NCBI GenBank assembly: GCA_019753105.1
Contig: JAIELJ010000011.1
Coordinates: 1 to 64,000, forward strand
Length of the DNA stretch: 64,000 nt
Direction of reading: 5' to 3'
DNA from: Hyphomonadaceae bacterium
Lineage (GTDB): Bacteria > Pseudomonadota > Alphaproteobacteria > Caulobacterales > Aquidulcibacteraceae
Shown: piece by piece, positions 33,361 to 41,984 of the stretch
Layout of the letters: every line of letters starts with the position of its first letter
Position numbering within the stretch: the stretch's first letter is position 1
Translations under genes and position numbers: made by a program
The notes under the pieces: generated by a model
Database searches by the model: none
What the model was told of the DNA's origin: nothing
What the model saw: only the letters and a program-made list of their open reading frames with translations

Positions 33361-34017
33361 ATGATCGAGCTCATCTCCCCTCACGACGGCGCCCGGTTTT
33401 CCGCGCACCGCGTTGATCCATCAACGAAACCGATCGGCAGCGTTGTGGTGCTGCAGGAGATTTTCGGTGTCACCGACCACATCAAGGATATGTGCGCGCG
33501 CTTTGCAGCGGCCGGTTACGCCGCCATCGCGCCCAGCCTGTTCGATCGCGTCGAACCGGGCTTCCAGGCCGGTCACGATCCGGACGGCGTCAAAAAAGGC
33601 ATTGGCGGCGTGATGGCCTCGCCCTGGCAGCAGGTCGTCTCGGATATTCAAGCCTGCATCGATGCGCTGCCGCAGCCGGTTTACGTGACGGGCTTTTGCT
33701 ACGGAGGCGCAGCGGCTTGGTTGGCCGCATCGCACTGCACGGGTTTGAAGGCCGCGTCTTGCTTCTACGGGCGCCTCATCGCGGACTTGCTCGACAAGAA
33801 CAAGCCCGCGATCCCCGTCATGCTGCATTACGGCGTACACGACGCATCAATCCCGGCGGAGAATTACGAGAAGGTGCGTCTAGCGGCGCCGCACGCGCCT
33901 CTCTATCTCTACGACGCGGGACACGGTTTCTGCCGCGAAGCCAGCAGCGATTTCCACAGCGCCTCGCGCGATTTGGCGATGACGCGCACATTGGATTGGT
34001 TCGCGCGCTGGCGTTGA
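33361..34017 (+). CDS. Dienelactone hydrolase family protein
   Basis: A 218-residue alpha/beta hydrolase of the dienelactone hydrolase family. Core motifs are VVLQEIFGVTDHIKDMCARFA near residue 30, the nucleophile in GFCYGGAAAW near residue 115 (Cys in place of Ser, typical of DLH), an Asp in HYGVHDASIP near 160 and His in DAGHGFCREAS near 190. Enzymes of this type open the lactone ring in chlorocatechol breakdown, but many genomic members act on other esters. ATG 33361 with GGGAG seven bases upstream is preferred over the in-frame GTG two codons earlier. It is followed after 12 bases by a VOC protein. Confidence 0.88.
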   Translation: MIELISPHDGARFSAHRVDPSTKPIGSVVVLQEIFGVTDHIKDMCARFAAAGYAAIAPSLFDRVEPGFQAGHDPDGVKKGIGGVMASPWQQVVSDIQACIDALPQPVYVTGFCYGGAAAWLAASHCTGLKAASCFYGRLIADLLDKNKPAIPVMLHYGVHDASIPAENYEKVRLAAPHAPLYLYDAGHGFCREASSDFHSASRDLAMTRTLDWFARWR

Positions 34018-34029
34018 AGGGACAAGCAT

Positions 34030-34428
34030 ATGGCACTCGATCACGTCTCCATCGGCGTAACCAATGTGAAACGTTCAAAGGCGTTCTACGACGCGGTGCT
34101 GGCACCGCTCGGCATGGCGCCGGTGATGCCGGTTGAGATCAATGGGCAATTGGTTGGTGTTGGCTATGGCAAGCCGGGAAAGCCGAGCTTCTGGATCCAG
34201 CTGCCGATCAACGGGCAGCCCGCGAGCATGGGCAATGGCGTCCACATCGCCTTCCGCGCCGATGCGCGCGAAGCGGTTGATGCGTTCTATCTCGCCGCAC
34301 TCGAACAAGGCGGCATAGACGACGGCAAGCCAGGTCTGCGCAGCGAGTACCATCCGGATTATTACGGCGCTTTTGTCCGCGACCCGGACGGCAACAAGAT
34401 CGAAGCGTGCAGTCACTTGCATGAGTGA
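34030..34428 (+). CDS. VOC-superfamily (glyoxalase/bleomycin-resistance fold) protein
   Basis: A 132-residue single-domain VOC protein. It opens ALDHVSIGVTNVKRSKAFYDAVLAPLGM, the classical first betaalphabeta unit with a metal-ligand His near residue 5, and ends YHPDYYGAFVRDPDGNKIEACSHLHE with the second-half His/Glu positions. Such proteins include lyases, dioxygenases and antibiotic-binding proteins; the short form with this pattern is usually annotated as a VOC family protein without a known substrate. It lies between the DLH gene and a flavoprotein gene that starts eight bases before its stop. Confidence 0.85.
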   Translation: MALDHVSIGVTNVKRSKAFYDAVLAPLGMAPVMPVEINGQLVGVGYGKPGKPSFWIQLPINGQPASMGNGVHIAFRADAREAVDAFYLAALEQGGIDDGKPGLRSEYHPDYYGAFVRDPDGNKIEACSHLHE

Positions 34429-35626
34429 CGCCACGCCGATCGCCATTATTGGCGCCGGCCCAGCCGGCTTGATTGCAGCGGACGTGTTGAGCGCGGCAGG
34501 CCGGCGCGTCGTGGTTTGCGAACGCATGCCGAGTGTCGCACGCAAATTTCTGATGGCGGGCCGTGGCGGCCTGAACCTCACGCACTCCGAACCATTCGAG
34601 CACTTTCTCACGCGCTACGGAGAAACCGCACCGCGGCTGAAGCCGATCCTCGAAGCCTTCACGCAAGATGATCTCATCGCCTGGGCCAATGCACTCGGCG
34701 CGCAGACGTTCATCGGCTCAAGCGGCCGAGTGTTTCCGAAAGCGATGAAGGCATCGCCTCTGCTGCGCGCGTGGCTTCAAAGGCTGAATAAGCAAGGCGT
34801 CGAGATCGTCACGCGCGCTGCCTGGACTGGCTGGACGGAAGATGGCGCGCTTCAGTTCGCCAACCGCACACCCATCTACGCGTCGCAAACACTTCTAGCA
34901 CTTGGCGGCGCAAGCTGGCCGCGTCTCGGCAGCGACGGATCGTGGCGCGATATCCTCGTGGCGCGCGGCGTGGGCGTTGCGCCGTTCCGGCCATCGAATG
35001 TCGGCTTCAACGTCGCTTGGAGCGAATACATCCGGCGCTTCGCCGGCGAGCCGCTGAAATCCATCGCCATCCAACACGGCGAGCGCGTCGTTCGCGGCGA
35101 AGCGATGATCACTGAGTACGGCATCGAAGGCGGCGCGATCTATGCGCTCTCCGCCGAATTGCGCGAACAAGCGCCCGTCACGATCCACGTCGATCTGCGC
35201 CCGGCGCTGAGCGTCACTGAGATCGCGGCCAAACTAGAGTGCACCAGGGCCAGTGACAGCCTCAGCACGCGCCTGCGCAAAGCGCTCGGCCTCACACCTT
35301 TGGCGCTGGCACTTGTCTACGAGGGCGGCCCGCCGCCACGCGAGCCGGCAGCGCTCGCTGCCCGCGTAAAGGCAATTCCTGTGCGACTCGAAGGCCCTCG
35401 CGGCTTGGACCGCGCGATATCCAGCGCTGGCGGGATCGAGTGGAAGAGCCTCACCGAGAACCTGGAGTTGGAGGCCATTCCAGGCACTTTCGCGGCTGGC
35501 GAGATGCTCGACTGGGAAGCGCCGACCGGCGGCTATTTGCTGCAAGCGAGCTTCGCAACAGGCGTTTATGCAGCCCGCGCCATGCTCGGCAGGGCGCCCG
35601 CCCTTGCCGCCTCCCCCCTGCACTGA
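34421..35626 (+). CDS. TIGR03862-type HI0933-like flavoprotein
   Basis: A 401-residue FAD-dependent oxidoreductase of the BaiN/HI0933 family, TIGR03862 branch. The dinucleotide motif PIAIIGAGPAGLIAADVLSAAG is at residues 6-27, followed by the family motif KFLMAGRGGLNLTHSE near 45-60, GRVFPKAMKASPLLRAWL near 105 and the C-terminal FAD site FAAGEMLDWEAPTGGYLLQASFATG near 365-389. The reaction of this branch is not known to me; a distant gut relative, BaiN, reduces bile-acid intermediates. The ATG overlaps the VOC stop by eight bases. Confidence 0.85.
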   Translation: MSDATPIAIIGAGPAGLIAADVLSAAGRRVVVCERMPSVARKFLMAGRGGLNLTHSEPFEHFLTRYGETAPRLKPILEAFTQDDLIAWANALGAQTFIGSSGRVFPKAMKASPLLRAWLQRLNKQGVEIVTRAAWTGWTEDGALQFANRTPIYASQTLLALGGASWPRLGSDGSWRDILVARGVGVAPFRPSNVGFNVAWSEYIRRFAGEPLKSIAIQHGERVVRGEAMITEYGIEGGAIYALSAELREQAPVTIHVDLRPALSVTEIAAKLECTRASDSLSTRLRKALGLTPLALALVYEGGPPPREPAALAARVKAIPVRLEGPRGLDRAISSAGGIEWKSLTENLELEAIPGTFAAGEMLDWEAPTGGYLLQASFATGVYAARAMLGRAPALAASPLH

Positions 35627-35641
35627 TAGCACGCCGCCTCC

Positions 35642-36430
35642 ATGCCCCAGACCTCCGCGCTCCTGAACGTCATGATCGCCGCTGCGCGTAAAGCCGGCCG
35701 GGCGCTGGCGCGCGATTTCGGCGAGGTCGAGAACCTCCAAGTCTCGCGCAAAGGCCCGAGCGACTTCGTCTCGTCGGCCGACATCAAGGCCGAGAAGACG
35801 CTGTTCGAAGAACTCTCCAAGGCGCGCCCTGGCTATGGCTTCGTCATGGAAGAGCGCGGCGTTGTCGAAGGCACAGACAAGACCAATCGCTGGCTCGTCG
35901 ATCCGCTCGACGGCACCACGAACTTCCTCCACGCCATCCCGCACTTCGCCGTCTCGATCGGCCTTGAGCGCGAAGGCGTGCTCGTCGCTGGCGTTATCTA
36001 CAATGTCGTGCGCGACGAACTCTTCTGGGCCGAGAAAGGCGCCGGCGCTTACCTGAATGATCGCCGCCTGCGCGTCGCCGCGCGCGCCGACATGCGCGAC
36101 GCGCTCTTCGCCACCGGCACGCCCTTCCTCGGCAAGCCCGGACATGACAAAGCGTTGAAAGAGATCGGCAACGTCATCGCCAAGTCCGCAGGCATTCGCC
36201 GCTTCGGATCGGCTGCCCTCGATCTCGCTTACGTGGCGGCCGGCCGCTTCGATGGCTATTGGGAACGCAACCTCAATGTCTGGGACATCGCCGCAGGCAC
36301 CGTCATCGTGCGCGAAGCCGGCGGTACGGTGATCGAAGTCGATGGCGGCGACTTCATGCAGACCGGGTCTATCCTTGCGTCAAATGCATCGCTGACGCCA
36401 TTGCTCGCAAAAGCGGTGCGCGAAGGTTGA
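35642..36430 (+). CDS. suhB: Inositol monophosphatase family protein (SuhB-like)
   Basis: A 262-residue Mg-dependent phosphatase. The metal ligands are a Glu in YGFVMEERGV near residue 70, Asp residues in WLVDPLDGTTNFLHAIPHF near 83-101 (the family signature), and Asp in NLNVWDIAAGTVIVREAGG near 217. It should hydrolyse inositol 1-phosphate or a related sugar phosphate; SuhB also binds RNA polymerase and ribosomal RNA operons in E. coli. It is 15 bases downstream of the flavoprotein gene. Family membership is firm; choosing among SuhB, CysQ and HisN relatives rests on the signature only. Confidence 0.9.
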   Translation: MPQTSALLNVMIAAARKAGRALARDFGEVENLQVSRKGPSDFVSSADIKAEKTLFEELSKARPGYGFVMEERGVVEGTDKTNRWLVDPLDGTTNFLHAIPHFAVSIGLEREGVLVAGVIYNVVRDELFWAEKGAGAYLNDRRLRVAARADMRDALFATGTPFLGKPGHDKALKEIGNVIAKSAGIRRFGSAALDLAYVAAGRFDGYWERNLNVWDIAAGTVIVREAGGTVIEVDGGDFMQTGSILASNASLTPLLAKAVREG

Positions 36431-36508
36431 TTGCCTGCCTGCGCTCATAGACACTGACTTCCAAACGGCTCGCCTGCGCGCGCAGGACAAGAGACGCGCG
36501 GAGGAACA

Positions 36509-37885
36509 GTGACCCAAACACATGCGACGGAGCGCAAAGTCTCCGCCCTCGACTTGGCCGCATTCGCCGCGCCTGCCGCGCCGCTACTCGCTCTTGGCCT
36601 GCCCACAATCCTGTTCCTGCCGCAGTATTTCATCCGCGATCTCGGCATTGAAGCAGGCGCTGCTATCTTCGTCATTGCGCGCATCCTTGACGTCTTCATC
36701 GATCCCGCAATCGGCGGCATGCAGGATCGCACCGAGAGCAAATGGGGGCGCCGCCGGTTCTGGCTCGCCGTTTCCTGTCCGGTGCTGATGTTCTTCGTGT
36801 GGTGGGCCTTTATGGGGCTGAACTCCGCCTCCGGCCTGATCGCAGCGACCATCGTCGTGCTTCTGCTCTTCTCTTCCTTTGCGTCTATGATGATCGCGCA
36901 CCTCGGCTGGGCCGGCGAACTGATCCCGACCTATCACGGGCGCACGCGCACACTGGGCATCGTGCAACTGGTCAGCCTTATCGGCCAAGTCGGCGTGCTG
37001 GCGCTTGCTGCCTACGTACAGACGCGCCCCGGCGCGACCGAAGCCGATGTGGTGGCGGCGATGGGCTGGTTCATCCTCATCGGTTTACCGATCACGACGG
37101 CGATCGCCATTTTCGTCGTGCCGGAGCGTCAAACACCGCCGCAGGCACATTTGGGTGTCGTTGAATCGCTTCGCGCCGTGTGGCGCAACACGTTCGCGCG
37201 CCGCGTTTTGCTGGTCGATCTGCTGTTCGGCTTCGCGCAAGGCATCGCTGGAACGCTTTTCGTTTTCTATTTTCAGTTCGTGCTCGGGTTCCAGACGACG
37301 TCGAACGCGCTTCTCTTCGTCTATTTCGTCTCAGGCCTTCTCGGCGTGCCGCTCTGGATTTGGGTTGGCCGCCGCTGGGGTAAGCATCGCGCCTTGCAGG
37401 CGGCGTTTGTGTACACGGCAATCACGACGGCGATGATTGTGCTCATGCCCGCAGGCAATTTCGCGCTCGTCGCAGTAGGCATGGCGATCGCGGGGCTAGC
37501 GCAGGGCGGCGGCATTCTGCTCACGCGCGCACTGATGGCCGACGTGGTCGATGCCGACGAGTTGCAGACCGGCGCGCGCCGTTCCGGACTCTATTTCGGC
37601 CTGATGCTCACCACATCGAAAATCGCCATCGTGTCAGGGCCGCTGGCTTTGGTCGTGCTGCAATTGATCGGCTTTGATGCGGGGCTCGGCGGCGCCAATT
37701 CATCCACGATGTTGTTTGCGCTTGGCGCCGTGTTCATCGGCGGGCCAGCCCTCTTCTCACTCGCAGCGGCGTGGTTGCTACGAGACTATCCGTTGGACGA
37801 AAAAGCTCAGGAAGAACTTCAAGCCGCCATCGAAGCGCGCCACGCGGCGAACAGCGAGAACACTTTGGGGCCGGTGACCAAATAG
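36509..37885 (+). CDS. MFS transporter, GPH (sugar:cation symporter)-like
   Basis: A 458-residue transporter with about 12 helices. The organisation, with DVFIDPAIGGMQDRTESKWGRRRFWL around residue 50-75 (motif A: D-x-x-x-x-x-R-x-x-x-x-G-R-R-R), fits the glycoside-pentoside-hexuronide family and its MFS_2 relatives. Those take up sugars with Na+ or H+, though some move lipids; substrate not visible. GTG 36509 is the start: GGAGGAACA precedes it directly. The last 67 bases overlap the convergent transferase gene, an unusually long overlap. Confidence 0.82.
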   Translation: MTQTHATERKVSALDLAAFAAPAAPLLALGLPTILFLPQYFIRDLGIEAGAAIFVIARILDVFIDPAIGGMQDRTESKWGRRRFWLAVSCPVLMFFVWWAFMGLNSASGLIAATIVVLLLFSSFASMMIAHLGWAGELIPTYHGRTRTLGIVQLVSLIGQVGVLALAAYVQTRPGATEADVVAAMGWFILIGLPITTAIAIFVVPERQTPPQAHLGVVESLRAVWRNTFARRVLLVDLLFGFAQGIAGTLFVFYFQFVLGFQTTSNALLFVYFVSGLLGVPLWIWVGRRWGKHRALQAAFVYTAITTAMIVLMPAGNFALVAVGMAIAGLAQGGGILLTRALMADVVDADELQTGARRSGLYFGLMLTTSKIAIVSGPLALVVLQLIGFDAGLGGANSSTMLFALGAVFIGGPALFSLAAAWLLRDYPLDEKAQEELQAAIEARHAANSENTLGPVTK

Positions 37886-38586
37886 CGCTTCCACAAACGG
37901 CCCGGCTCGCTGGCAAGACGATAGAACCACTCCAGGCCAGCCTTGCGCATCCACACCGGCGCGCGTTGGGTTCGGCCTGAGAGAAACTCTAACGCAGCGC
38001 CAACGCAAAGGCCCACGCCCATCGCATCGCCGCGTTGCGCAATCGCGTACGCGATCAATTCTTGCTGCGGTGCGCCGACGCAAATGAATGTAAAGCGCGA
38101 AGGCTGCGCTGCGGCAAACGCGGCCGCTTTCACGATCGCTTCTGGCTTTTGCTTCAAGCCCATCGGCGCGCGATGCCAGCGCACGTCAGTCAGGGCGTAG
38201 CGGCGCTTTAGTTCTTCGATCATGGCCTTATCGCCGCCGATGATGGTGACCGGCTCGCGGCGATCAATAACGCCATCGAACAAACGCTCCGCCAGGTCCG
38301 CCCCCGTCGCCACCGGCAGCGAGAGACCAGCGCGCTTGCCAAGACGCTTCAGGATGTTGCTGTCGTTCAGCGTCATCCACGCGCTTTCGTAGAGCGGGCG
38401 ACGCGCGGGCTCCGACGACAAGCCAACAACGTGATCGACGTTCGGCGTCACAACGTACGCAAACGCGCAATCGATGCTGGCGCGTGCGGTGACGGCATCG
38501 ACCGCTTGATCGAGATCGAGACCGCTGAACTCGAGGCCGAGAAAGTTAATCCGCGCGCGTGAGCGCGACGCGCCATCGTAAGGCAT
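37819..38586 (-). CDS. WecG/TagA/CpsF family glycosyltransferase
   Basis: A 255-residue GT26 enzyme. Diagnostic segments are YVVTPNVDHVVGLSSEP near residue 45, LNDSNILKRLGKRAGLSLP near 74, VTIIGGDKAMIEELKRRY near 113 and FICVGAPQQELIA near 165, ending GALEFLSGRTQRAPVWMRKAGLEWFYRLASEPGRLWKRYL. The family adds N-acetylmannosamine or another sugar to a polyprenyl-diphosphate-linked sugar, at the cytoplasmic face, in teichoic acid, ECA or exopolysaccharide synthesis. No other polysaccharide genes adjoin it, so it is an orphan of its pathway here. Confidence 0.9.
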   Translation of the reverse strand: MPYDGASRSRARINFLGLEFSGLDLDQAVDAVTARASIDCAFAYVVTPNVDHVVGLSSEPARRPLYESAWMTLNDSNILKRLGKRAGLSLPVATGADLAERLFDGVIDRREPVTIIGGDKAMIEELKRRYALTDVRWHRAPMGLKQKPEAIVKAAAFAAAQPSRFTFICVGAPQQELIAYAIAQRGDAMGVGLCVGAALEFLSGRTQRAPVWMRKAGLEWFYRLASEPGRLWKRYLVTGPKVFSLFAAWRASMAA

Positions 38587-38608
38587 AGTGCTTAACCCAA
38601 ATGCGTTG

Positions 38609-40513
38609 TTAACGCCGTTTGAGCGCCCGATGCAGGAAACGGGCCGGATGTATTGCGTCGAGAGAATTTTTCGGCAGAGGCATGATATCGCCGCACATTT
38701 CCGCAGCGATGCGTTCGCCCAAGAGCGGCGCCAAGGTTAAGCCACGCGCACCGAAACCGCCGAGAACGTAAATGCCCGCATGCGCTGGCGGCGGCGCGTT
38801 AGCGTTAATCGCGCGTCCGTGCGCGAGGCCCTCATAGTGCGCGAGCCAAGCCGGCGCGTCCGGCAGCAAACCCGCGATCGGCGCGCGATCGGGGGTCGTC
38901 GCGCGATAGCTGACCCGCGAGCGCAAAGTGGTGGCGTCGATACTCGCCGCGATCTCCGGCGCGATGTGCGCGAGCGCGGCCAAATTGCGGGCGCGCGCTT
39001 CTTCGGTTGGCGCCTCGCCGAAATCAGCGCCGTCAGGTAAATTGTCGAACGTTGCGCCGAACAAGACGCCATTTTCATAGGGCGCGACGTAGCTGCCACT
39101 CGTGACCGCGTATTCAGGCGCGCGCCCGGCGCCCCACTCGATCTGCCCGCGCGATAATGTGATCGGCAGAAAAGAAGCGGACTCGAATTGCTTCAGCGCG
39201 GCGCCGCAGGCAAGCACAACTGCATCCGCGCGCAATATGGCGCGTTTGCCCTCGCCGCGAACCAACCACCCGCCGCCCTCTGCTGCATCAAGCGAGTGCA
39301 CCGGCGTCTCGTACAAGACTTTCGCGCCCTCAAGCATCGCCTCGATCGCCAGCAGTGGGCGCACCAGCCCCGCACGCGCGTGCAAGGCGCCTCCACGCAA
39401 CGCCGAGAACCACTCGTCGGGCAGCGGCGGATCAGCAAGCAGGTCCGCGAGCGCAGCGGCATCCCGCTCGTTCTGCGGTCGCTGCTCGACGCCGCATGCT
39501 TCGAACACGCCAAGCGCCTCATACGTCGCGATCGCTTCAAGGTATGCCGCGAGAAACATCGTCGCGAGCGGCCCGCCGCCGCGATCGAGGCGCGGCATCA
39601 CCAAGCCTGCTGGATTGCCGCTCGCGCCTGCGCCCAAATCGACTGCAGCCTCGACAGCAACCGCCTCAACGCCGCGTCGCGTCAGCGCCTGAGCGCAGGC
39701 TGCGCCCGCAATCCCTGCGCCAATGATGGCGACGCGTTTCGGTTTGCATGCCTCGTAGGGATAAAGGCCCGAGGTCGGCGTCTCTTGACCCGCCTGCGCG
39801 GCGTCCTCGCGAAAAACGGCCTCCAAGCGCTCTCGTTTGGCCCCAAATCCCGGCCTTTTCTCCACAGCGAAGCCAGCCGATTCGAGCCCGCGGCGCACGT
39901 GCCCAGCCACCGTGAACGTGGCGGCGCGCGCGCCGGGCGCACTGAGCCTGGCCATCTCGGCAAAGACCGCCTCGCTCCACATGTCTGCGTTTCGCGCCGG
40001 CGCGAAGCCATCAAGGAACCAAGCGTCGAACGCGCCTTCGAGCTCCGGCAGCACAGCTTCGGCGGCGCCGGTAAACACAGTCAGCGAAAACCTGTCCTCG
40101 GGAAACCACAGGCGCTGAGGCGCGTAGGCCCGCACCGGCCAGCGCGCCAAGAGCTGGGCTGAAAGCGCCGAAATCTCTGGAAAGTGCGCTAACGCACGGG
40201 CCGCGTCCGCCCTTGCTAGAGGGAATGCCTCGATGGTTGAGATATGCAATTGCGCATGGGGTAATCGTGTCTTTTTCCAGGCATTCCAAAGGGCCAAGAC
40301 GTTCAAACCAGTGCCGAATCCCAATTCGCAGACGGCGAAACGATCCTTGCGTTTCCAGGCATCTGGCAAGCCGCAACCGGCAAGAAACACCGCCTCGGAC
40401 TCTGCGAGCCCGCCTGCTTTCGAGAAATAGACGTCCCCGAAGGCAGCGGCTTCAGGCAACCCTTCAGCGCTCCAATCGAGCGCGGGGTGCGGGGGCAAAC
40501 GGCGCGGCGTCAT
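38609..40513 (-). CDS. mnmC: Bifunctional tRNA-modification enzyme MnmC
   Basis: A 634-residue two-domain enzyme of the wobble-uridine modification pathway. The N-terminal methyltransferase part contains FAVCELGFGTGLNVLALWNAW near residue 65 and WFLDGFAPARNADMWS near 170; the C-terminal FAD oxidoreductase begins VAIIGAGIAGAACAQALTRRG near 262, with a later GGFGARGLTLAPLLGERIA near 590. It turns cmnm5U34 to nm5U and then mnm5U. ATG 40513 replaces the annotated-length alternative six codons upstream. The gene lies downstream of a terminator hairpin and is followed after 22 bases by the GT26 gene on the same strand. Confidence 0.92.
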   Translation of the reverse strand: MTPRRLPPHPALDWSAEGLPEAAAFGDVYFSKAGGLAESEAVFLAGCGLPDAWKRKDRFAVCELGFGTGLNVLALWNAWKKTRLPHAQLHISTIEAFPLARADAARALAHFPEISALSAQLLARWPVRAYAPQRLWFPEDRFSLTVFTGAAEAVLPELEGAFDAWFLDGFAPARNADMWSEAVFAEMARLSAPGARAATFTVAGHVRRGLESAGFAVEKRPGFGAKRERLEAVFREDAAQAGQETPTSGLYPYEACKPKRVAIIGAGIAGAACAQALTRRGVEAVAVEAAVDLGAGASGNPAGLVMPRLDRGGGPLATMFLAAYLEAIATYEALGVFEACGVEQRPQNERDAAALADLLADPPLPDEWFSALRGGALHARAGLVRPLLAIEAMLEGAKVLYETPVHSLDAAEGGGWLVRGEGKRAILRADAVVLACGAALKQFESASFLPITLSRGQIEWGAGRAPEYAVTSGSYVAPYENGVLFGATFDNLPDGADFGEAPTEEARARNLAALAHIAPEIAASIDATTLRSRVSYRATTPDRAPIAGLLPDAPAWLAHYEGLAHGRAINANAPPPAHAGIYVLGGFGARGLTLAPLLGERIAAEMCGDIMPLPKNSLDAIHPARFLHRALKRR

Positions 40514-40531
40514 TCGAACCCCCAATAGCAA

Positions 40532-40557
40532 ACGAGCCGCCCTTTCGGGCGGCTCGT
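40532..40557 (-). terminator. Strong hairpin terminator after the Ala-rich lipoprotein gene
   Basis: ACGAGCCGCCC (40532-40542) and GGGCGGCTCGT (40547-40557) form a perfect 11-base stem with a four-base loop. On the minus strand it lies 31 bases after the lipoprotein stop and is followed by TTGCTATT, a weak T-tract. It also separates that gene from mnmC. Confidence 0.75.
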
Positions 40558-40588
40558 CGCTAGCTTTTGGCTACTTCCGTAAGAAATA

Positions 40589-40813
40589 TTACGGGGTGGC
40601 CGGAGCCGGAGCGGCGCCTTCAGCCGGCGCAGCAGCCGGGTCAGCCGGAGCAGCAGCCGGATCGGCCGGAACTTCAGCCGGAGCAGCTTCCGGAGCAGCT
40701 TCTTCAGTGGTGGCGGCCGGCTCTTCGACGGTCGTCGTTTGGCCACAGGCCGCGACGCCGAAGGCGAGAACGGCAGCGGCAGCAGCGGCCACGCCCATTT
40801 GGATCTTCGTCAT
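40589..40813 (-). CDS. Ala/Pro-rich small lipoprotein
   Basis: A 74-residue protein: MTKIQMG, a hydrophobic Ala-rich stretch and the lipobox FGVAAC with the modified Cys near residue 23, then a low-complexity tail of repeated Pro-Ala and Glu-Ala units (AAPAD, AAPAE). It should be an outer- or inner-membrane lipoprotein with a disordered, acidic tail. GAGGGG lies nine bases upstream of ATG 40813, which selects this start over an open frame reaching 40945. No family recognised; such tails often cross or occupy the periplasmic wall zone. Confidence 0.75.
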   Translation of the reverse strand: MTKIQMGVAAAAAAVLAFGVAACGQTTTVEEPAATTEEAAPEAAPAEVPADPAAAPADPAAAPAEGAAPAPATP

Positions 40814-40949
40814 AGGTTCTACCCCTCGTCTCAGCGCCGGGGTCTGCCCCCAACGCAGGATGCGACTCCAATGCCAAGGATTAAGCATAATGACAAGCGA
40901 GCCCGTGCCGACTAGACTATGCAAAACTGCATAGCGCCGAGTCATAGCA

Positions 40950-41816
40950 TCAAGCCTCGACTGCTACTGCCAGCGCCTCTTCGAGTTGCGCAAACGTCGG
41001 CTGCATCGAAGACGGCACGGAGCCGCGACCAATTTCGACTGAAACCTGAGCCGCATTGCCGTGCAAGTGCGCCACGAGCACATCACGGATGATTTTATAG
41101 AATTGCGCGTCGTGCTCGATCACTGAGTTCAAACGTGACGCCATCGGGCCAACGATGCCGTAGGCGAGGAACACGCCCAAGAAAGTTCCGACGAGCGCCT
41201 TACCGATCATGAGGCCGAGAATTTCCGGCGGCTCGTTGATCGCGCCCATCGTTTTCACAATGCCAAGCACGGCCGCCACGATGCCCAGCGCCGGCAGGCC
41301 GTCGGCCATGCCTTGCAATGCGTGCGCGGGGTGCAGCGCTTCGTGGTGATGCTTTTCCAGCTGCTTTTCCATCGCGTCCTCGACCTGGTGCGGATCGTCG
41401 AGGTTCATGGTCATCATGCGCAGCGTGTCGCAGATGAAATCGACCACGAAGTGGTCTTTGCAGAGCTTGGGATACTTTTGAAAGATCGGGCTTTCGTTCG
41501 GCTTTTCGATATGCGCTTCGAGCGCCACGACGCCCTTCGTCTTCATCAGCTTGGTCAGCTGGAAGAGCAGTGCGAGCAGATCGCCGTAATCCTTCTTGCC
41601 CCATTTGGGGCCCTTCATCACAGAGCCGAAGCCGCCAATCACGCCTTTTAGGCCGTGCATGTCATTCGAGATGATCAGCGCGCCGACAGCGGCGCCGAAG
41701 ATCATCATGAACTCCATTGGCGCGGCTTCGATGATGACTTCGAAATGGCCGCCGGCGAGCGCGAAGCCGCCGAACACCATGCCGAACACAACAAGGAGGC
41801 CGATAATGGGAAACAT
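40950..41816 (-). CDS. motA: Flagellar motor stator protein MotA
   Basis: A 288-residue four-helix stator subunit that, with MotB, conducts protons to turn the flagellum. The start MFPIIGLLVVFGMVFGGFALAGG is helix 1; PMEFMMIFGAAVGALIISND is helix 2; LPALGIVAAVLGIVKTMG (residues about 178-195) and ALVGTFLGVFLAYGIVGPMASR near 210 are helices 3 and 4, with the Pro residues needed for torque. The cytoplasmic loop holds basic and acidic residues for rotor contact. motB is not adjacent, as in Caulobacter. It implies that the organism is, or was, motile. Confidence 0.93.
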   Translation of the reverse strand: MFPIIGLLVVFGMVFGGFALAGGHFEVIIEAAPMEFMMIFGAAVGALIISNDMHGLKGVIGGFGSVMKGPKWGKKDYGDLLALLFQLTKLMKTKGVVALEAHIEKPNESPIFQKYPKLCKDHFVVDFICDTLRMMTMNLDDPHQVEDAMEKQLEKHHHEALHPAHALQGMADGLPALGIVAAVLGIVKTMGAINEPPEILGLMIGKALVGTFLGVFLAYGIVGPMASRLNSVIEHDAQFYKIIRDVLVAHLHGNAAQVSVEIGRGSVPSSMQPTFAQLEEALAVAVEA

Positions 41817-41984
41817 GGATAACGCGCGTTTACCTGAGGCGTTCTGCCGAGAGCGCGTTATGCCTGACGGCGCTTAAGGAGCCGTTTCGGTTAGCGGAGA
41901 TTTGCCCCTGCAATGCGCAAGTTTCCTCATCGTCAACCACTTGGAGCGCCCGCAGCTTACGCGTACTAACGCGCGTTAAGGCTC

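Noticed and set aside
38587-38608. TTAACCC...GTTAAC as a CtrA box between the GT26 gene and mnmC
   Set aside because: The TTAA elements are 13 bases apart, not seven, and no promoter is needed there because the genes are co-directional and 22 bases apart.
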